From contig CAXBMB010000005.1 of assembly GCA_963976695.1 (NCBI GenBank), positions 25,823 through 89,822 of the forward strand: a stretch of DNA of 64,000 nucleotides. Reading direction: 5' to 3'. This stretch comes from CAXBMB01 sp963976695. Lineage in GTDB: Bacteria > Pseudomonadota > Alphaproteobacteria > Kiloniellales > DSM-21159. Positions 36,479-46,303 of the stretch are shown piece by piece. Every line of letters begins with the position of its first letter. Within the stretch, counting starts at the first letter, position 1. The position numbers and the translations under genes were made by a program. The notes under the pieces were generated by a model. That model did no database searches. It worked only from the letters and a program-made list of their open reading frames with translations, and had not been told where the DNA came from.

Positions 36479-37651
36479 TGGCAGAAAGGGAATTCCACCG
36501 CGTTCCATCGCCTCTTCCACCACTTCGTGCGGCAGCTCACTGACCAGTTGCGACAGCAACTCATCCACCAGGGGATCTTCGGTGTCGCCGCAATCCTTGA
36601 ACACCCGCCCCAACACCGCCACCTGCAAGGTATGGCGGTCGGCGGGTTTGTTGGTGGTGGCAACCTCCTCCAGTTCTTGCAACGCCATCATGGCGCTGGT
36701 GAAGGGGGCGATCAGGCTTCTGGACAGACCAGCCTGCGCGAACAGCCGAATCAGTGCGTCCGGGCCGTGATCGACGAACAGCGCCTCGGCGGCCTCCAAG
36801 GTTACCCCGGCTCTTTTCGCCATGCCGGTTTTGAAAAAAATCAATTCCCCCGAACAAAGCGCGCGAAACAACAGGCTCGCGCTCAAGCGACTGCTGTTGT
36901 GCAGGTGGCTCACCAACCGCTCGATATCCCCATGCTTTGTTGCGATCGGCTTGATCAGCGACACCGTGGCGGTCTCCCGGGCCTTGCGGGCCAAATCCCG
37001 TGACAGGCCCGCTGAGATATGATGCCGCCGCATCAATTCCTGGCGCAGTTCCTCCGACACCAGAAACACCAGCTTCTCAATCACCACGCCGGGTAGACTG
37101 TCGCGCTCGATCATCGAGTAGGAAATCGGTTCGTAGTCGGGATAGCGGTCCAGCGCCTTGATATAAATATCTTCCGACAGCGTGGTCTTGTTGTTGCGCA
37201 TCAAAAGCTCGACGGCGCGGCTGTTGTTGGACTCGACGAGCGAATGGGCCAGCTGATCGGAAATCTCCGCGCGCTGGGCGACCGCTTCCTGTTTTCCGCG
37301 ATCTCCCTCGCCCACGACCTCGATCAGGAACTCTTCGGTCAGCACCCGTGCGTCAATCAAGACGGGAATGGCGACCTCAGCGACATCGCGGGCCAGCTTT
37401 TCGGCCAGGTCACGACGCAGATAAGGCGAGTTGGTGATTTGCTGGGCCAGGGCGACACGAACCTGGACTTCGGTATCAGCGGCGAACTTTTCAATGACTT
37501 GAATCGCCAGATCACATTCCTCGACACTCAAATGCTTTTGATCCAGCTCGGCCAGAATTTTACCCAGCACCTTCACGCGGCTGCTGCTTGACCGATCAAG
37601 CATCAGTTGTTGGGCATCGGACATATTCAAGCGCATTAACGTCTCAGCCAT
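36473..37651 (-). CDS. DUF2336-domain protein
   Basis: A 392-residue soluble helical protein with the alphaproteobacterial DUF2336 pattern, e.g. LGKILAELDQKHLSVEE, VRVALAQQITNSPYLRRDLAE and SRAVELLMRNNKTTLSEDIY. HEAT-like helical pairs run through the length. No catalytic motif is seen, and members are thought to be protein-binding. It is monocistronic. An AT-rich palindrome lies about 50 bases upstream and GAGAGG precedes the ATG. Confidence 0.82.
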   Translation of the reverse strand: MAETLMRLNMSDAQQLMLDRSSSSRVKVLGKILAELDQKHLSVEECDLAIQVIEKFAADTEVQVRVALAQQITNSPYLRRDLAEKLARDVAEVAIPVLIDARVLTEEFLIEVVGEGDRGKQEAVAQRAEISDQLAHSLVESNNSRAVELLMRNNKTTLSEDIYIKALDRYPDYEPISYSMIERDSLPGVVIEKLVFLVSEELRQELMRRHHISAGLSRDLARKARETATVSLIKPIATKHGDIERLVSHLHNSSRLSASLLFRALCSGELIFFKTGMAKRAGVTLEAAEALFVDHGPDALIRLFAQAGLSRSLIAPFTSAMMALQELEEVATTNKPADRHTLQVAVLGRVFKDCGDTEDPLVDELLSQLVSELPHEVVEEAMERGGIPFLPF

Positions 37652-37699
37652 TGATCAGAACCTCTCTACTTAGGTTCAGTAAATAGTATAACACCATGA

Positions 37700-37715
37700 A
37701 AATATAGCTATATTT
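37700..37715. promoter_or_regulatory. Perfect AT-rich palindrome upstream of the DUF2336 gene
   Basis: AAATATAGCTATATTT is a perfect 16-bp palindrome 49 bases before the start. Its core TATAGCTATA is identical to the palindrome before marR at 7500. Confidence 0.5.
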
Positions 37716-37790
37716 AGAATGAAAAAATTTCAAATTCCTGACAAATTTATGTCATAGCCGGCGCGAACGACCCGCGACCTGACCAGTCCG

Positions 37791-38333
37791 CTAAAGGCTG
37801 TGCGCATCGCCGTAGCGGATCACGTCCGTCCAGGTCATTTCCAAACGTCGCAGCGTGCGGAAGGTGGTTTCCAACTCCGTGACGTCTTCCTTGCTTCGCA
37901 CGATCAGCCCGGCGTGAACCTCTTCGACCTTACGCAGCTCTTCACAAAGTTCCGCGCCCTTTTCCGAAAGACTGATGCGCGCGGCGCGTTTGTCGCGCTG
38001 TGAGGCGGAGCGGTTGATGTACCCGGCTTCCAACAGCTGTTTGAGATTGTAGGAGGCGTTTGATCCGAGGTAGTACCCCCGTTCGATCAAATCCCGGACC
38101 GAAACCTCATTGCCGTGAATATTGAGCAGCATGACCATCTGCGCCGAGGACACGTCCTCGACCCCCAGACGCATCAATTCCACCCGCACCACGTCGAGCA
38201 GCCGACGATGCATTCGTTCGATAATTCGGATGATCTCGCGATAGAGCTGCGCGCCCGCGTCTTCCGGCTGGGCGTCAATCACGCCGTGAGAGCGCGCCTT
38301 GGCTGCAAGTTTCGTTTTTACCGCGACAGTCAT
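37791..38333 (-). CDS. MarR-family winged-helix regulator (LdtR-like)
   Basis: A 180-residue regulator. The pattern DVSSAQMVMLLNI...VSVRDLIERGYYLGSNASYNLKQL cut across the HTH and the wing SQRDKRAARISLS match the alphaproteobacterial LdtR group. LdtR in Rhizobiales controls an L,D-transpeptidase and stress tolerance; no such target lies nearby here. TGAGGT precedes the ATG. It is divergent from tadD. Confidence 0.8.
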   Translation of the reverse strand: MTVAVKTKLAAKARSHGVIDAQPEDAGAQLYREIIRIIERMHRRLLDVVRVELMRLGVEDVSSAQMVMLLNIHGNEVSVRDLIERGYYLGSNASYNLKQLLEAGYINRSASQRDKRAARISLSEKGAELCEELRKVEEVHAGLIVRSKEDVTELETTFRTLRRLEMTWTDVIRYGDAHSL

Positions 38334-38376
38334 GTTACCTCATTTTCCCTTGGTATCGAGAAAACCACAGAACCCT

Positions 38377-38390
38377 TTAAGCAATATTAA
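38377..38390. promoter_or_regulatory. CtrA-like half-site pair with short spacing upstream of tadD
   Basis: TTAAGCAATATTAA has two TTAA half-sites separated by six bases, one less than the CtrA consensus TTAA-N7-TTAA. It lies between the MarR-like gene and tadD. Confidence 0.3.
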
Positions 38391-38440
38391 CTTTGGCTGG
38401 GTAAATTTAGGTCCAATTCCAACTAGTTGAGTTGTTGTGA

Positions 38441-39301
38441 ATGACCATTTTTCCCGTCCGTTTCTTTCCCGGCTTATGGGTCGCCAGTGCTCTTTTCTTG
38501 GGTGGTTGTGCAACCGATGGTAATTTAGACCCGCTATTGGCCGGCACCGGATCGGCCGCCGCCGCTGAACCAAACCCGGTCTTGACGCAGACCCCGGCGG
38601 CACAGGCCCGTCAGGCGAAAAATCGGGACGAAAACTACGAAACCATGTTGCGGGTGGCGCGCCGCACCTGGAGCAGCCAAGACCGGAAGATGGCCGCGAC
38701 ACTTTTCCAACGCCTGCATTTACAGTATCCGGACCGACTTGACCCCCTGCTCGACCTGGCCGCCCTGCTCACCGAAATGGCACAACCCAGGGAAGCGGAA
38801 TTGGCCTATCGCGCGGCGCTATCGCTTGAACCGGATAACCGTCCCGCCCGCTTGGGTCTGGCGAAAATTTTGCTGCGACAGGAGCAACCCGGCGAGGCCC
38901 TGGATAGCTATCTCATGCTGTTGGCGCAAAATGCCAAAGATCGGCGCGCCTTAAACGGCGCCGGCGTGGCCGAGGACCTGCTGGGCAACGGCGCCGCCGC
39001 CCAAGCCTATTTCAAGGAGGCCTTGGCGCTGGCGCCGAACGATATCAAAACATTGAACAATCTTGCTTATTCTCTGATTCGTGGCGGCCAGCCTCAGGCA
39101 GCGGTGGCGTATCTCGAGCAAGCCACGCGCCTGCCCGGCGTGACGGCCAGGACCTGGGGCAATCTGGCATTGGCCTACGGTATGCTCGGCCAGGAGCGGG
39201 AAGCCGCCCGCATATTGCGGCGCACCATGGATGACGAAAAAGTCGATGAAACCCTGGCGTCCTATCGTCGCTCCCCTGCCCCTCGGCAGCTCCCCGACTA
39301 A
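38441..39301 (+). CDS. tadD: Tetratricopeptide-repeat lipoprotein TadD
   Basis: A 286-residue outer-membrane lipoprotein. The lipobox LFLGGCAT lies at the end of the signal sequence near residue 25. Several TPR units follow (for example LDLAALLTEMAQPREAELAYRAALSLEPDN cut at about residue 100, and LNNLAYSLIRGGQPQAAVAYLEQAT). TadD is a pilotin-like factor for Tad pilus assembly. It stands alone, 1.2 kb from the tad operon, and overlaps the convergent methyltransferase by four bases. Confidence 0.88.
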   Translation: MTIFPVRFFPGLWVASALFLGGCATDGNLDPLLAGTGSAAAAEPNPVLTQTPAAQARQAKNRDENYETMLRVARRTWSSQDRKMAATLFQRLHLQYPDRLDPLLDLAALLTEMAQPREAELAYRAALSLEPDNRPARLGLAKILLRQEQPGEALDSYLMLLAQNAKDRRALNGAGVAEDLLGNGAAAQAYFKEALALAPNDIKTLNNLAYSLIRGGQPQAAVAYLEQATRLPGVTARTWGNLALAYGMLGQEREAARILRRTMDDEKVDETLASYRRSPAPRQLPD

Positions 39302-40014
39302 CCTTTGGCGGGCGCTGTACAACCTTTTGCCGCCACTGGCCCCGACGCTTTCAGCTTATCAGCGGATGAGATGTTGGCGTAGGAGCCGCTGGCGCTTACT
39401 TTTTCCCGGTCGGCCGGGATGACCTGCAGGGCCTCCGGGCGGCGATCTTGGGTATAGCGCCAGACCGTCGCCGGTGGAACATTTTGCCAGATCATCCCCA
39501 ACTTTTCCGCGACAAGCCCCAGCGGCTGGATCAGTGATTGGGAAACAGGCGAGGTCAGTCCGTAAGTGAACTGCAGGAATACGCCGTCGCGATCAAGAAA
39601 CTGAAAGCTCTGCTCAAAGATCGGTCGCTGAACGTGGCTGGACATCGACAGCAGCGGCAAGCCGGACACCACAGCCCCGACGGACTCGATGCCCATCCCG
39701 CCAAGCAGCTTACCAAGGTCGCGCGCATCGCCGTGCACGACGTGCGAGTCAGAAAAGCGTTCGGTCAGACGGGCATGGAACTGCGGGTCGCGCTCGAAAA
39801 TAATCAGCCGGCTCGGGTCAAGTCCGGTGGAGAGCAGGGCATCGGTCACCGTGCCGGTTCCTCCCCCCAATTCCACAATGTATTTTCCGTCCGCGATCGG
39901 CACCTGCTTTGCCAGCATTGAGGCGAGCGCTTTGCCGCTTGGAAGTACGGAGCCGACCTTCAGGGGGTCACGCAACCAGCGGGAGAAAAAAATCAACTCT
40001 GACCTACGCAGCAT
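39298..40014 (-). CDS. pmtA: Class I SAM-dependent phospholipid N-methyltransferase (PmtA-like)
   Basis: A 238-residue enzyme. Motif I is VELGGGTGTVTDALL, and the N-terminal FFSRWLRDPLKVGSVLPSG with the GLPLLSM segment is typical of alphaproteobacterial PmtA. It would methylate phosphatidylethanolamine toward phosphatidylcholine at the membrane. The tail of about 40 residues is Ser/Ala-rich. GAGGAT precedes the ATG. It shares four bases with the tadD end. Confidence 0.85.
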   Translation of the reverse strand: MLRRSELIFFSRWLRDPLKVGSVLPSGKALASMLAKQVPIADGKYIVELGGGTGTVTDALLSTGLDPSRLIIFERDPQFHARLTERFSDSHVVHGDARDLGKLLGGMGIESVGAVVSGLPLLSMSSHVQRPIFEQSFQFLDRDGVFLQFTYGLTSPVSQSLIQPLGLVAEKLGMIWQNVPPATVWRYTQDRRPEALQVIPADREKVSASGSYANISSADKLKASGPVAAKGCTAPAKG

Positions 40015-40462
40015 ATTTTATCCTCGTGGGAGTGATGAGCTTTGCGACAACCGTCGCTCAAGCTGTGCGGACCGTTTGAACAGGGTGTGGAGTCGCAAGC
40101 GACTTGTCCGCGCGAGTATCCGTGCGAATTCTGACCACACTGTGGCACCGATTTGACCTGCATCCGAATAACTTAAGCATCAGTTGAGGGCGCTTACCGT
40201 TACAGACGAGCAATAGAGGATAGAAAGAAAAGGCGGCATTCAAAACAACCGACGACCAAGCTTTTGACGGCGTAACAGCCGAGGTTGCCGATCAAAGGAA
40301 CTATCCGCCGCCACGGTAGTGCAACGCTGATCCGTTATAGCTGGAAAGCACAGCGCGATGGTATGGAAATTTTCACGGGCAATCGACGTGGAAAAAAAGG
40401 CGCGCCGCGCGCCTTTTCCGCCAGCAAACAGTTTCCAACCGGATAATGAAATGCGGCGCCAA
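40015..40462. other. Intergenic region between tadC and pmtA
   Basis: 448 bases with no gene. The side next to tadC holds a strong terminator. The other side presumably carries the pmtA promoter; nothing else stands out. Confidence 0.5.
40391..40417 (-). terminator. Terminator of the tad operon
   Basis: AAAAGGCGCG (40395-40404) and CGCGCCTTTT (40408-40417) form a 10-bp stem with a three-base loop. On the minus strand a run of T follows. It lies about 45 bases after the tadC stop. Confidence 0.85.
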
Positions 40463-41446
40463 CTACATCTTGGCGAAGGAATCAATCATCGTCAGGGCGG
40501 CCGGCCCCACCAGCACAACAAACAACGGCGGCAGGATGAACAGCACCATGGGCAAGGTCAGCAGCGCCGGAAGTCGGGCGCCTTTTTCCTCCGCCTTCAT
40601 CATGCGTTCGTACCGCATTTCCTGGGAAAGAACCCGCAGGGAATCGGCCAGCGGCGTGCCGTAGCGTTCGGTCTGAACCAGGGTGTTGACCAAGGCGCGC
40701 AATCCCGCCAGCGGAACCCGATCGGCCAAGCCGGCAAGGGCCTTGTGGCGATCGGGAAGAAAGCTCAACTCCACCGCGGTCAGCCCCAGTTCATCGGCCA
40801 GCGCCACGCAGGTTGTGCCCATTTCTTTGGCGACCCGGTCCAGGCTGGCGTCGAGGCTCAACCCCGCTTCGGCGCAAATTACCAGCAGATCAAAGGCGTC
40901 GGGCAGGGCCTTGCGAATGACTTCCTGGCGGCGCTGCGCCACATTGCTGATCCAGATATCGGGCAAGAAAAGCGCCAGCAGGCAGGTTGCAAGCAGGATG
41001 GTGATCTTGACCACCGGCGGCAGGCTGTCGGGCAGGATCGCATAAACGAAGAAAGCAAAGAACAAACCGGCCAGCAGCGGCAGCGCCAGTTTGGCGAACA
41101 GGTAGGTGACCACCGCATCACGCCCGCGCCAGCCGGCCCGCGCCAATTTGCGATTCAACAGGCCGCGATTCTTGCTGCGCAACAGCTTAAAGCGCGACAC
41201 CACCAAATGCATGATGCTTTTACGGTCGATCACCGGCTTGCGGGCCGGACGGGTCAACAGTCCGGCTTTCATCACGGCGCGCTGCCGCAGCAGGCCGCGC
41301 AGCCGTCCGGCCAGCGGGTCGCGCTCCACCAGGCTGTACCACACCAAGATCACCACGGAGATGGTCGTAATGGCGGCGCTGATCGCGACCAGGTCCAGCA
41401 GCGCGAGACCGAAGGGCCAAGGAAAATTTTGCAGGTCGAAGGTCAT
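40463..41446 (-). CDS. tadC: Tad pilus inner-membrane platform protein TadC
   Basis: A 327-residue T2SSF-domain protein that forms the membrane platform with TadB. The conserved QRRQEVIRKALPDAFDLLVICAEAGLSLDAS region appears near residue 165-200, and membrane helices flank it. It overlaps tadB by four bases and is the last gene of the operon, before a terminator. Confidence 0.93.
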   Translation of the reverse strand: MTFDLQNFPWPFGLALLDLVAISAAITTISVVILVWYSLVERDPLAGRLRGLLRQRAVMKAGLLTRPARKPVIDRKSIMHLVVSRFKLLRSKNRGLLNRKLARAGWRGRDAVVTYLFAKLALPLLAGLFFAFFVYAILPDSLPPVVKITILLATCLLALFLPDIWISNVAQRRQEVIRKALPDAFDLLVICAEAGLSLDASLDRVAKEMGTTCVALADELGLTAVELSFLPDRHKALAGLADRVPLAGLRALVNTLVQTERYGTPLADSLRVLSQEMRYERMMKAEEKGARLPALLTLPMVLFILPPLFVVLVGPAALTMIDSFAKM

Positions 41447-42441
41447 ATTTCGAACCTCACCATCTTGAACATGACGAAGGTGCCGAGAAGAATCATCGAC
41501 AGCGCCCCACCCAGCATGATCCAGCCGCGCGGGTCGGAAAACAGCGACGCCAGATAGCTGCTGTTGACCACCCAGATCAACCCGAACATCGCAAAGGGCA
41601 AGATGCCGATGATATAGGCCGACGCCTTGGCCTCCGCCGACATTGCCTTGATCTTCATTTTTAGCTGCCGCCGATGACGCAGCAGATCGGCCAGGTTGCT
41701 GAGGGTTTCGGTCAAGTTCCCGCCGGTTTCACGTTGGATCGACAGGGCAATCACCAGGAACTTGAACTCGGGGGCGTCGATCCGCCTTGCCGCCGCCCAC
41801 AGCGCGTCTTCCAAGGAGCCGCCGATCGAGACCTCATGGATCACCTGTTTGAATTCCGGACCGATCGGCGGCGGCATTTCACTGGCCACCACCGAAAAGG
41901 ATTCGGTGATCGGCAGCCCGGATCGCAGGCCCCGGACCATCAGGTCAATGGCTTCAGGAAATTGGGCGATAAAGGCTTTGACCCGACGGGCGCCCAGCGT
42001 TCCGACCAGAAAATGCGGCAACCCCACGCCCAGGATCACCCCCTGGGCCAAGGACAGGATGAACGGCACGCCAAGGTACTGGCTCATCACCACCGTGGGG
42101 GTCAGGGTCAGCAACATGCAAATCAGGATATACTGGCCGATTTTGAGGTTGTACCCGGTGGCCATCAGCCGTCCGCGCAGTTTATCCGGGTTGGGCAACA
42201 GACGCTTGATCAGCCGATCCAGTGTCTTGATTTCACTGTCGGCGCGCTGCCGCCTCAAGGCGCTGCGGGTTGCCGCGACCGGCCGGGCGTTGGACTGCTG
42301 CCCGACCCGATTGAGCCGGCGCTTTACCTGCCGATCGTTGGCGGCGCGCGGCCCCAGAAAGAGGTTCCCCAACAGCAATACCGTCACGCTGGCGCTAACC
42401 GCCAGGGCCCAAGGCAGGATGCTGTAGAGATCCAAAGCCAT
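41443..42441 (-). CDS. tadB: Tad pilus inner-membrane platform protein TadB
   Basis: A 332-residue T2SSF-domain protein. The domain is seen in FIAQFPEAIDLMVRGLRSGLPITESF and RETGGNLTETLSNLADLLR. ATG 42441 overlaps the tadA stop as TGATG, with GGAGG eight bases upstream, so it is preferred over GTG 42444. Confidence 0.93.
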   Translation of the reverse strand: MALDLYSILPWALAVSASVTVLLLGNLFLGPRAANDRQVKRRLNRVGQQSNARPVAATRSALRRQRADSEIKTLDRLIKRLLPNPDKLRGRLMATGYNLKIGQYILICMLLTLTPTVVMSQYLGVPFILSLAQGVILGVGLPHFLVGTLGARRVKAFIAQFPEAIDLMVRGLRSGLPITESFSVVASEMPPPIGPEFKQVIHEVSIGGSLEDALWAAARRIDAPEFKFLVIALSIQRETGGNLTETLSNLADLLRHRRQLKMKIKAMSAEAKASAYIIGILPFAMFGLIWVVNSSYLASLFSDPRGWIMLGGALSMILLGTFVMFKMVRFEI

Positions 42442-44138
42442 CACAAGGCCTCCAGCAATGACCGGTCCAGGCCAAAATAGGCGGCCTTGGGGGTAAAGTG
42501 CGGCCGCACGCCGGCGGACTGGAATTGACCGTCCAGGCTGCCGTCCGGCCGCTCGCCTTTGTACTCGTAAGTGTAGAGGTCCTGCAGGATAACCACGTCA
42601 CCTTCCATGCCCACCACCTCGCTGATATGGGTGACCCGCCGCAGGCCGTCGCGCATCCGCGAGATCTGGATGATCAGATCCACCGCCGAAACGATCTGCA
42701 TCCGCACCGCCTTGGCCGGCAGATTGATCCCCGCCAGGCCGATCATGTTTTCAAGCCGCATCAGGGCATCGCGCGGGCGGTTGGCGTGCAGGGTGGAAAG
42801 CGAGCCGTCGTGACCGGTGTTCATGGCTTGCAGCATGTCGACGGCTTCCTCGCCGCGAATTTCGCCGACAATAATCCGGTCTGGACGCATGCGCAGGGCG
42901 TTTTTCAGCAGCTGACGCATGGGAATTTCACCCCGGCCCTCCAGATTTGGCGGCCGGGTTTCCAAACGCACCACATGGGGCTGCTGGAGTTGCAGTTCGG
43001 CGGCGTCTTCAATGGTGACGATACGCTCCTGGGTGTCGATCATTTGCGACATCGCGTTGAGCAATGTGGTCTTGCCCGAGCCGGTGCCGCCGGAAATCAA
43101 GATGTTGAGGCGGGTGCGCGCCGCCACTTGCAGCACGGTGCGCATGGCGTCGGAGATGTTGCCCTGCCGGGCCATCGCCTCCAACGTCACCTTCTGCCGG
43201 GCAAACTTGCGGATCGAGATCGACGGCCCGTCCAGGGCGAGCGGCGGGATGATGATGTTCACCCGGCTGCCGTCGGCCAAGCGGGCGTCCACCAGCGGCG
43301 AAGATTCATCGATCCGCCGTCCGATGGCGGTGACAATTCGGGTGGCAATGGCCATGACATGGCCGTTATCGCGGAATCGATAGTTGGTGAGCTGCAGCTT
43401 GCCGTTGCGCTCGACGAAAATCTTATCAAATCCGTTGACCATGATGTCGTTGACGCTGCTATCGGCCAGCAGGGGCTCCAACGGCCCCAAGCCCAGCATC
43501 TCATCGATCGTCTGGGTGACCAGCAGGGTTGATTCCCGCCGGTTGAGCTGAAGCTTCAACTCGTCCAGCAGTTCGGCCACCATCGGGCTGATTTCCTGTG
43601 TCAACTCATCACGGGTCATCGCCGCGGCAGCCGAGGAGTCGATCCGCTCCAGCAGAAGCGGTTGAAGCTGTATTTTCGCCCGCTCAATGCGCTGTCGCGC
43701 TTCCTTTTCCTCGGAACTAAGCGCCGCGTCTCGGGGCGTTCCCCCCACCTGGGTCAACACCGGCAGGGCCGCCGTCGATTTTCTCCGCGACCGATCCCAC
43801 CGGGCGCCCAGCGCGCCGCCCACGCCACCGGAGCCACCGAAGCCATCGGGGCCAGCCTGGGGGTTTTGTCGCAGCTGGGCCAATGAGGCGGAAAGTCGGG
43901 CCACCAGCGCCCGTTGTTCGAGCAAGGTCAACGACCGCCAATCCCTGCCGCAAAGATCGGGCAGTTGCCCCTTGATCCGGCGGGCCAGATCCGGCGCCTG
44001 AAGCGGTTCATCGGCGAGTTGCGCCGCAATGATCGGGAGCCATTTGGTTGCCAAGGCCGCGACATCGGCCGTCTCAGAGCTCGAAGGGGCCGTCAAGGAG
44101 GGCTCGCCCCCGCCTTTCAGTTTCGTCTTCCAACTCAT
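42441..44138 (-). CDS. tadA: Tad pilus assembly ATPase TadA/CpaF
   Basis: A 565-residue secretion ATPase that drives Flp pilus extension. Walker A is SGGTGSGKTTLLNAM, and the Asp/His boxes and Walker B region (RPDRIIVGEIRGEEAVDMLQAMNTGHDG in part) are typical. A 150-residue N-terminal region before the first conserved part includes a Gly-rich linker. It overlaps cpaE by four bases and tadB by one. Confidence 0.95.
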   Translation of the reverse strand: MSWKTKLKGGGEPSLTAPSSSETADVAALATKWLPIIAAQLADEPLQAPDLARRIKGQLPDLCGRDWRSLTLLEQRALVARLSASLAQLRQNPQAGPDGFGGSGGVGGALGARWDRSRRKSTAALPVLTQVGGTPRDAALSSEEKEARQRIERAKIQLQPLLLERIDSSAAAAMTRDELTQEISPMVAELLDELKLQLNRRESTLLVTQTIDEMLGLGPLEPLLADSSVNDIMVNGFDKIFVERNGKLQLTNYRFRDNGHVMAIATRIVTAIGRRIDESSPLVDARLADGSRVNIIIPPLALDGPSISIRKFARQKVTLEAMARQGNISDAMRTVLQVAARTRLNILISGGTGSGKTTLLNAMSQMIDTQERIVTIEDAAELQLQQPHVVRLETRPPNLEGRGEIPMRQLLKNALRMRPDRIIVGEIRGEEAVDMLQAMNTGHDGSLSTLHANRPRDALMRLENMIGLAGINLPAKAVRMQIVSAVDLIIQISRMRDGLRRVTHISEVVGMEGDVVILQDLYTYEYKGERPDGSLDGQFQSAGVRPHFTPKAAYFGLDRSLLEAL

Positions 44139-45604
44139 GATTTCCTCCGCCAGAAAGCCAGTCGGTCCAGACCGCGACGGGCGCCGCTCGCGCCCGGCGC
44201 ATCGAAGGCGCGCACGATGTCTTCGATGGCCAGGCTCAAGGGAGATTTCGCCGCCACGTCCTTTACCGGCTTGCCCGCATTGGCTGCCGCCGCAGCGGCC
44301 TTGGCATCTTCAGGCACCACCCATGAGACTTTTTCCTTAACGGCGCGCTCAAAGGTGGTGCGATCCACTTGTCCGGGCCGCTCCTTGGAGCAGCGACCCA
44401 GGACCAACTTCACCGGAAGGTCACGGCCTTCCTGGCGCAAGAAAGCCAGCAGCCGGGTACAGTCCCGAACGCCGGCCAGAGAGAGGTCGCTGACCAGCAG
44501 AACCTCATCGGTGTGATCGAGGAGTTGGCGATGCTGCGGCACCTGATGGCGCGGCATGTCCACCACCACCTCGCCGAAGTTTCTCGCCAGCTCCTCGACC
44601 AGGGCCACCGCGCCCGCCCCTTCATAGCTCATCTTGCTGTCGAGCGGGTCCTCGGCGCTCCAAACGGCAAGCCGCTCGCCGGCCATCACCGCCGCCGACC
44701 CGACCAGCAGGCTGTCCAACCGCTCCGGCGCCGCCAAAATTTCACGCAAACCCCGCCCCGGATCCAAATCCAACGCCAAGGAGGCCACGCCAAAGTGAAG
44801 GTCCAGATCCAACAGCGCGGTCTTGTCTTCGCGCTGTTGGGAAAGGCCCCAGGCCAAATTTACCGCCAGCGTGCTGGCCCCCACGCCACCGCCGGCGCCG
44901 ATCACCGTGATGACCTTGGCTTTCTTACCCAGGCTGGTCTGCTTCAACGACCGCTCGCTTTCGATCCGGGTCATCGACTGCAGAAGCGACGGAGGGGCCA
45001 GGGGCTTGACCAGATAGTCCGCCACGCCCACGGCCTGCAGGTCCCGGTAGAGCTGAATATCGTTGGCGCTGCCCACCGCCAATACCTGGCTTTCCGGGCA
45101 GAGCGACCGCAGCGCCGCCAAGCCCGCGACCGCCTCGGACACCCCATCCAGATCCACCAGCAAAATCCTGGGGTAGCCGGCGGGCGCCGGCAGCGCCAGC
45201 ACCTCGCGCAGGGTGCCCGGATAGACCGCATCGGCGTCCCAGCCCTGCTGTTCGGCAAAGGCAACAACCGTTTCGCCGCTGAGGCCTTCGGACAGGAAGG
45301 CGGCAAAGGCCATGCCACCCGCCAAAACCACGTCGCTCATGTCAAACTCAATCGCCGTCTCCAGGCTGGGTTTGTTCCCGCTTGCAGCCTCAAGGCGCGA
45401 CGAAATAGACCGCGGCAGGGGCTCGAGGTCGAGGGGATCGGCAGACGCCACAACCCCAGTCGCGCGATCGGCGGGCGCTGTGCGCGCGCTCGGCGTGGGC
45501 AAGGAGTCGGGCGACATACGCACCTTTGGCGCCCCACCGCCCTGCTTGAGGCTGTGCAAGATGCTATCCAGCGTGGGTTCTTCCCGGCGACTCGGATCGG
45601 ACAT
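44135..45604 (-). CDS. cpaE: Tad pilus localisation factor TadZ/CpaE
   Basis: A 489-residue MinD/ParA-like protein with an N-terminal receiver-like domain (about residues 90-210). The ATP-binding loop is AGGGVGASTLAVNLA, a deviant Walker A with Ala in place of the usual lysine, as is common in TadZ. A D/D region (ALLDLDLHFG) follows. It places the pilus machine in the cell. It starts within the cpaD stop (TGATG) and overlaps tadA. Confidence 0.9.
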   Translation of the reverse strand: MSDPSRREEPTLDSILHSLKQGGGAPKVRMSPDSLPTPSARTAPADRATGVVASADPLDLEPLPRSISSRLEAASGNKPSLETAIEFDMSDVVLAGGMAFAAFLSEGLSGETVVAFAEQQGWDADAVYPGTLREVLALPAPAGYPRILLVDLDGVSEAVAGLAALRSLCPESQVLAVGSANDIQLYRDLQAVGVADYLVKPLAPPSLLQSMTRIESERSLKQTSLGKKAKVITVIGAGGGVGASTLAVNLAWGLSQQREDKTALLDLDLHFGVASLALDLDPGRGLREILAAPERLDSLLVGSAAVMAGERLAVWSAEDPLDSKMSYEGAGAVALVEELARNFGEVVVDMPRHQVPQHRQLLDHTDEVLLVSDLSLAGVRDCTRLLAFLRQEGRDLPVKLVLGRCSKERPGQVDRTTFERAVKEKVSWVVPEDAKAAAAAANAGKPVKDVAAKSPLSLAIEDIVRAFDAPGASGARRGLDRLAFWRRKS

Positions 45605-46290
45605 CAGCCGCCGCCTCCCAAACCCGCCGCGCTGTCCGTCGAAATCGATAGCGGCGCGCCGGAATCGTAGCGCTGCTGCCCGGTTGTCAGCCGTTCGGTG
45701 CGCGCGGGACCGGTGACGCCGCCGCGTTTGGCATCGTAGGGATTGGCCAGCATCTTGGCGAAATTATCCGCCGTGGCGCAGCCCTGTTTTTGGTCCGCGC
45801 CGTTGACGAAGGAGTCCGAAAACCCGGGTTGCCGCTTGGGCGCCAGGCAATCGCCCGGACTGTAGAGCGCGAGACGCTCGACCAGAACCCTGACCCGGCC
45901 GCTTCGGCTTTCCTTCGGGCTGTAGGCCGCCACCTGCAATCCGATACGGCGAAGATCTTGCTGAACCGACTGGCTGCGCGCGGCGGCCAGACTGCCGTCG
46001 CCAGGCGTTGTTTCCCTTGGCCATTCCACCAACACCCGATCTTCGGGCGCGCGCACAAGCGGCGCCAGATAACGATAGAGACGCTGCTGCTCGGACTTGT
46101 CCAGCCGGGACTGTCCCTCGCCGAAACGAACCGCATGGATGGCTGTCACCGTCTCGACCTGGGTGTAATTCACGGTCGGCGCGTTCTGCAGCGGCTGTTC
46201 GCAACCGCTTAACACCAGAAGTGACGACAAGGCCAAGGCAATCGGCACCAGCGCGGAAGACGACATGGACGTCAGTGGGGTCGAAATCAT
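45604..46290 (-). CDS. cpaD: Tad pilus lipoprotein CpaD
   Basis: A 228-residue lipoprotein with a signal peptide and lipobox SGCE near residue 30. A conserved C-terminal NFAKMLANPYDAKRGG segment is typical of CpaD, and a Gly-rich tail ends it. GGGAGG precedes ATG 46290. It lies between the secretin and cpaE, and probably aids the secretin in the outer membrane. Confidence 0.88.
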   Translation of the reverse strand: MISTPLTSMSSSALVPIALALSSLLVLSGCEQPLQNAPTVNYTQVETVTAIHAVRFGEGQSRLDKSEQQRLYRYLAPLVRAPEDRVLVEWPRETTPGDGSLAAARSQSVQQDLRRIGLQVAAYSPKESRSGRVRVLVERLALYSPGDCLAPKRQPGFSDSFVNGADQKQGCATADNFAKMLANPYDAKRGGVTGPARTERLTTGQQRYDSGAPLSISTDSAAGLGGGG

Positions 46291-46303
46291 TGTTACCGCC
46301 TCC

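Noticed and set aside
44369..45670. 433-codon plus-strand frame over cpaE
   Set aside because: Antisense to cpaE, which has the expected TadZ motifs and operon position.
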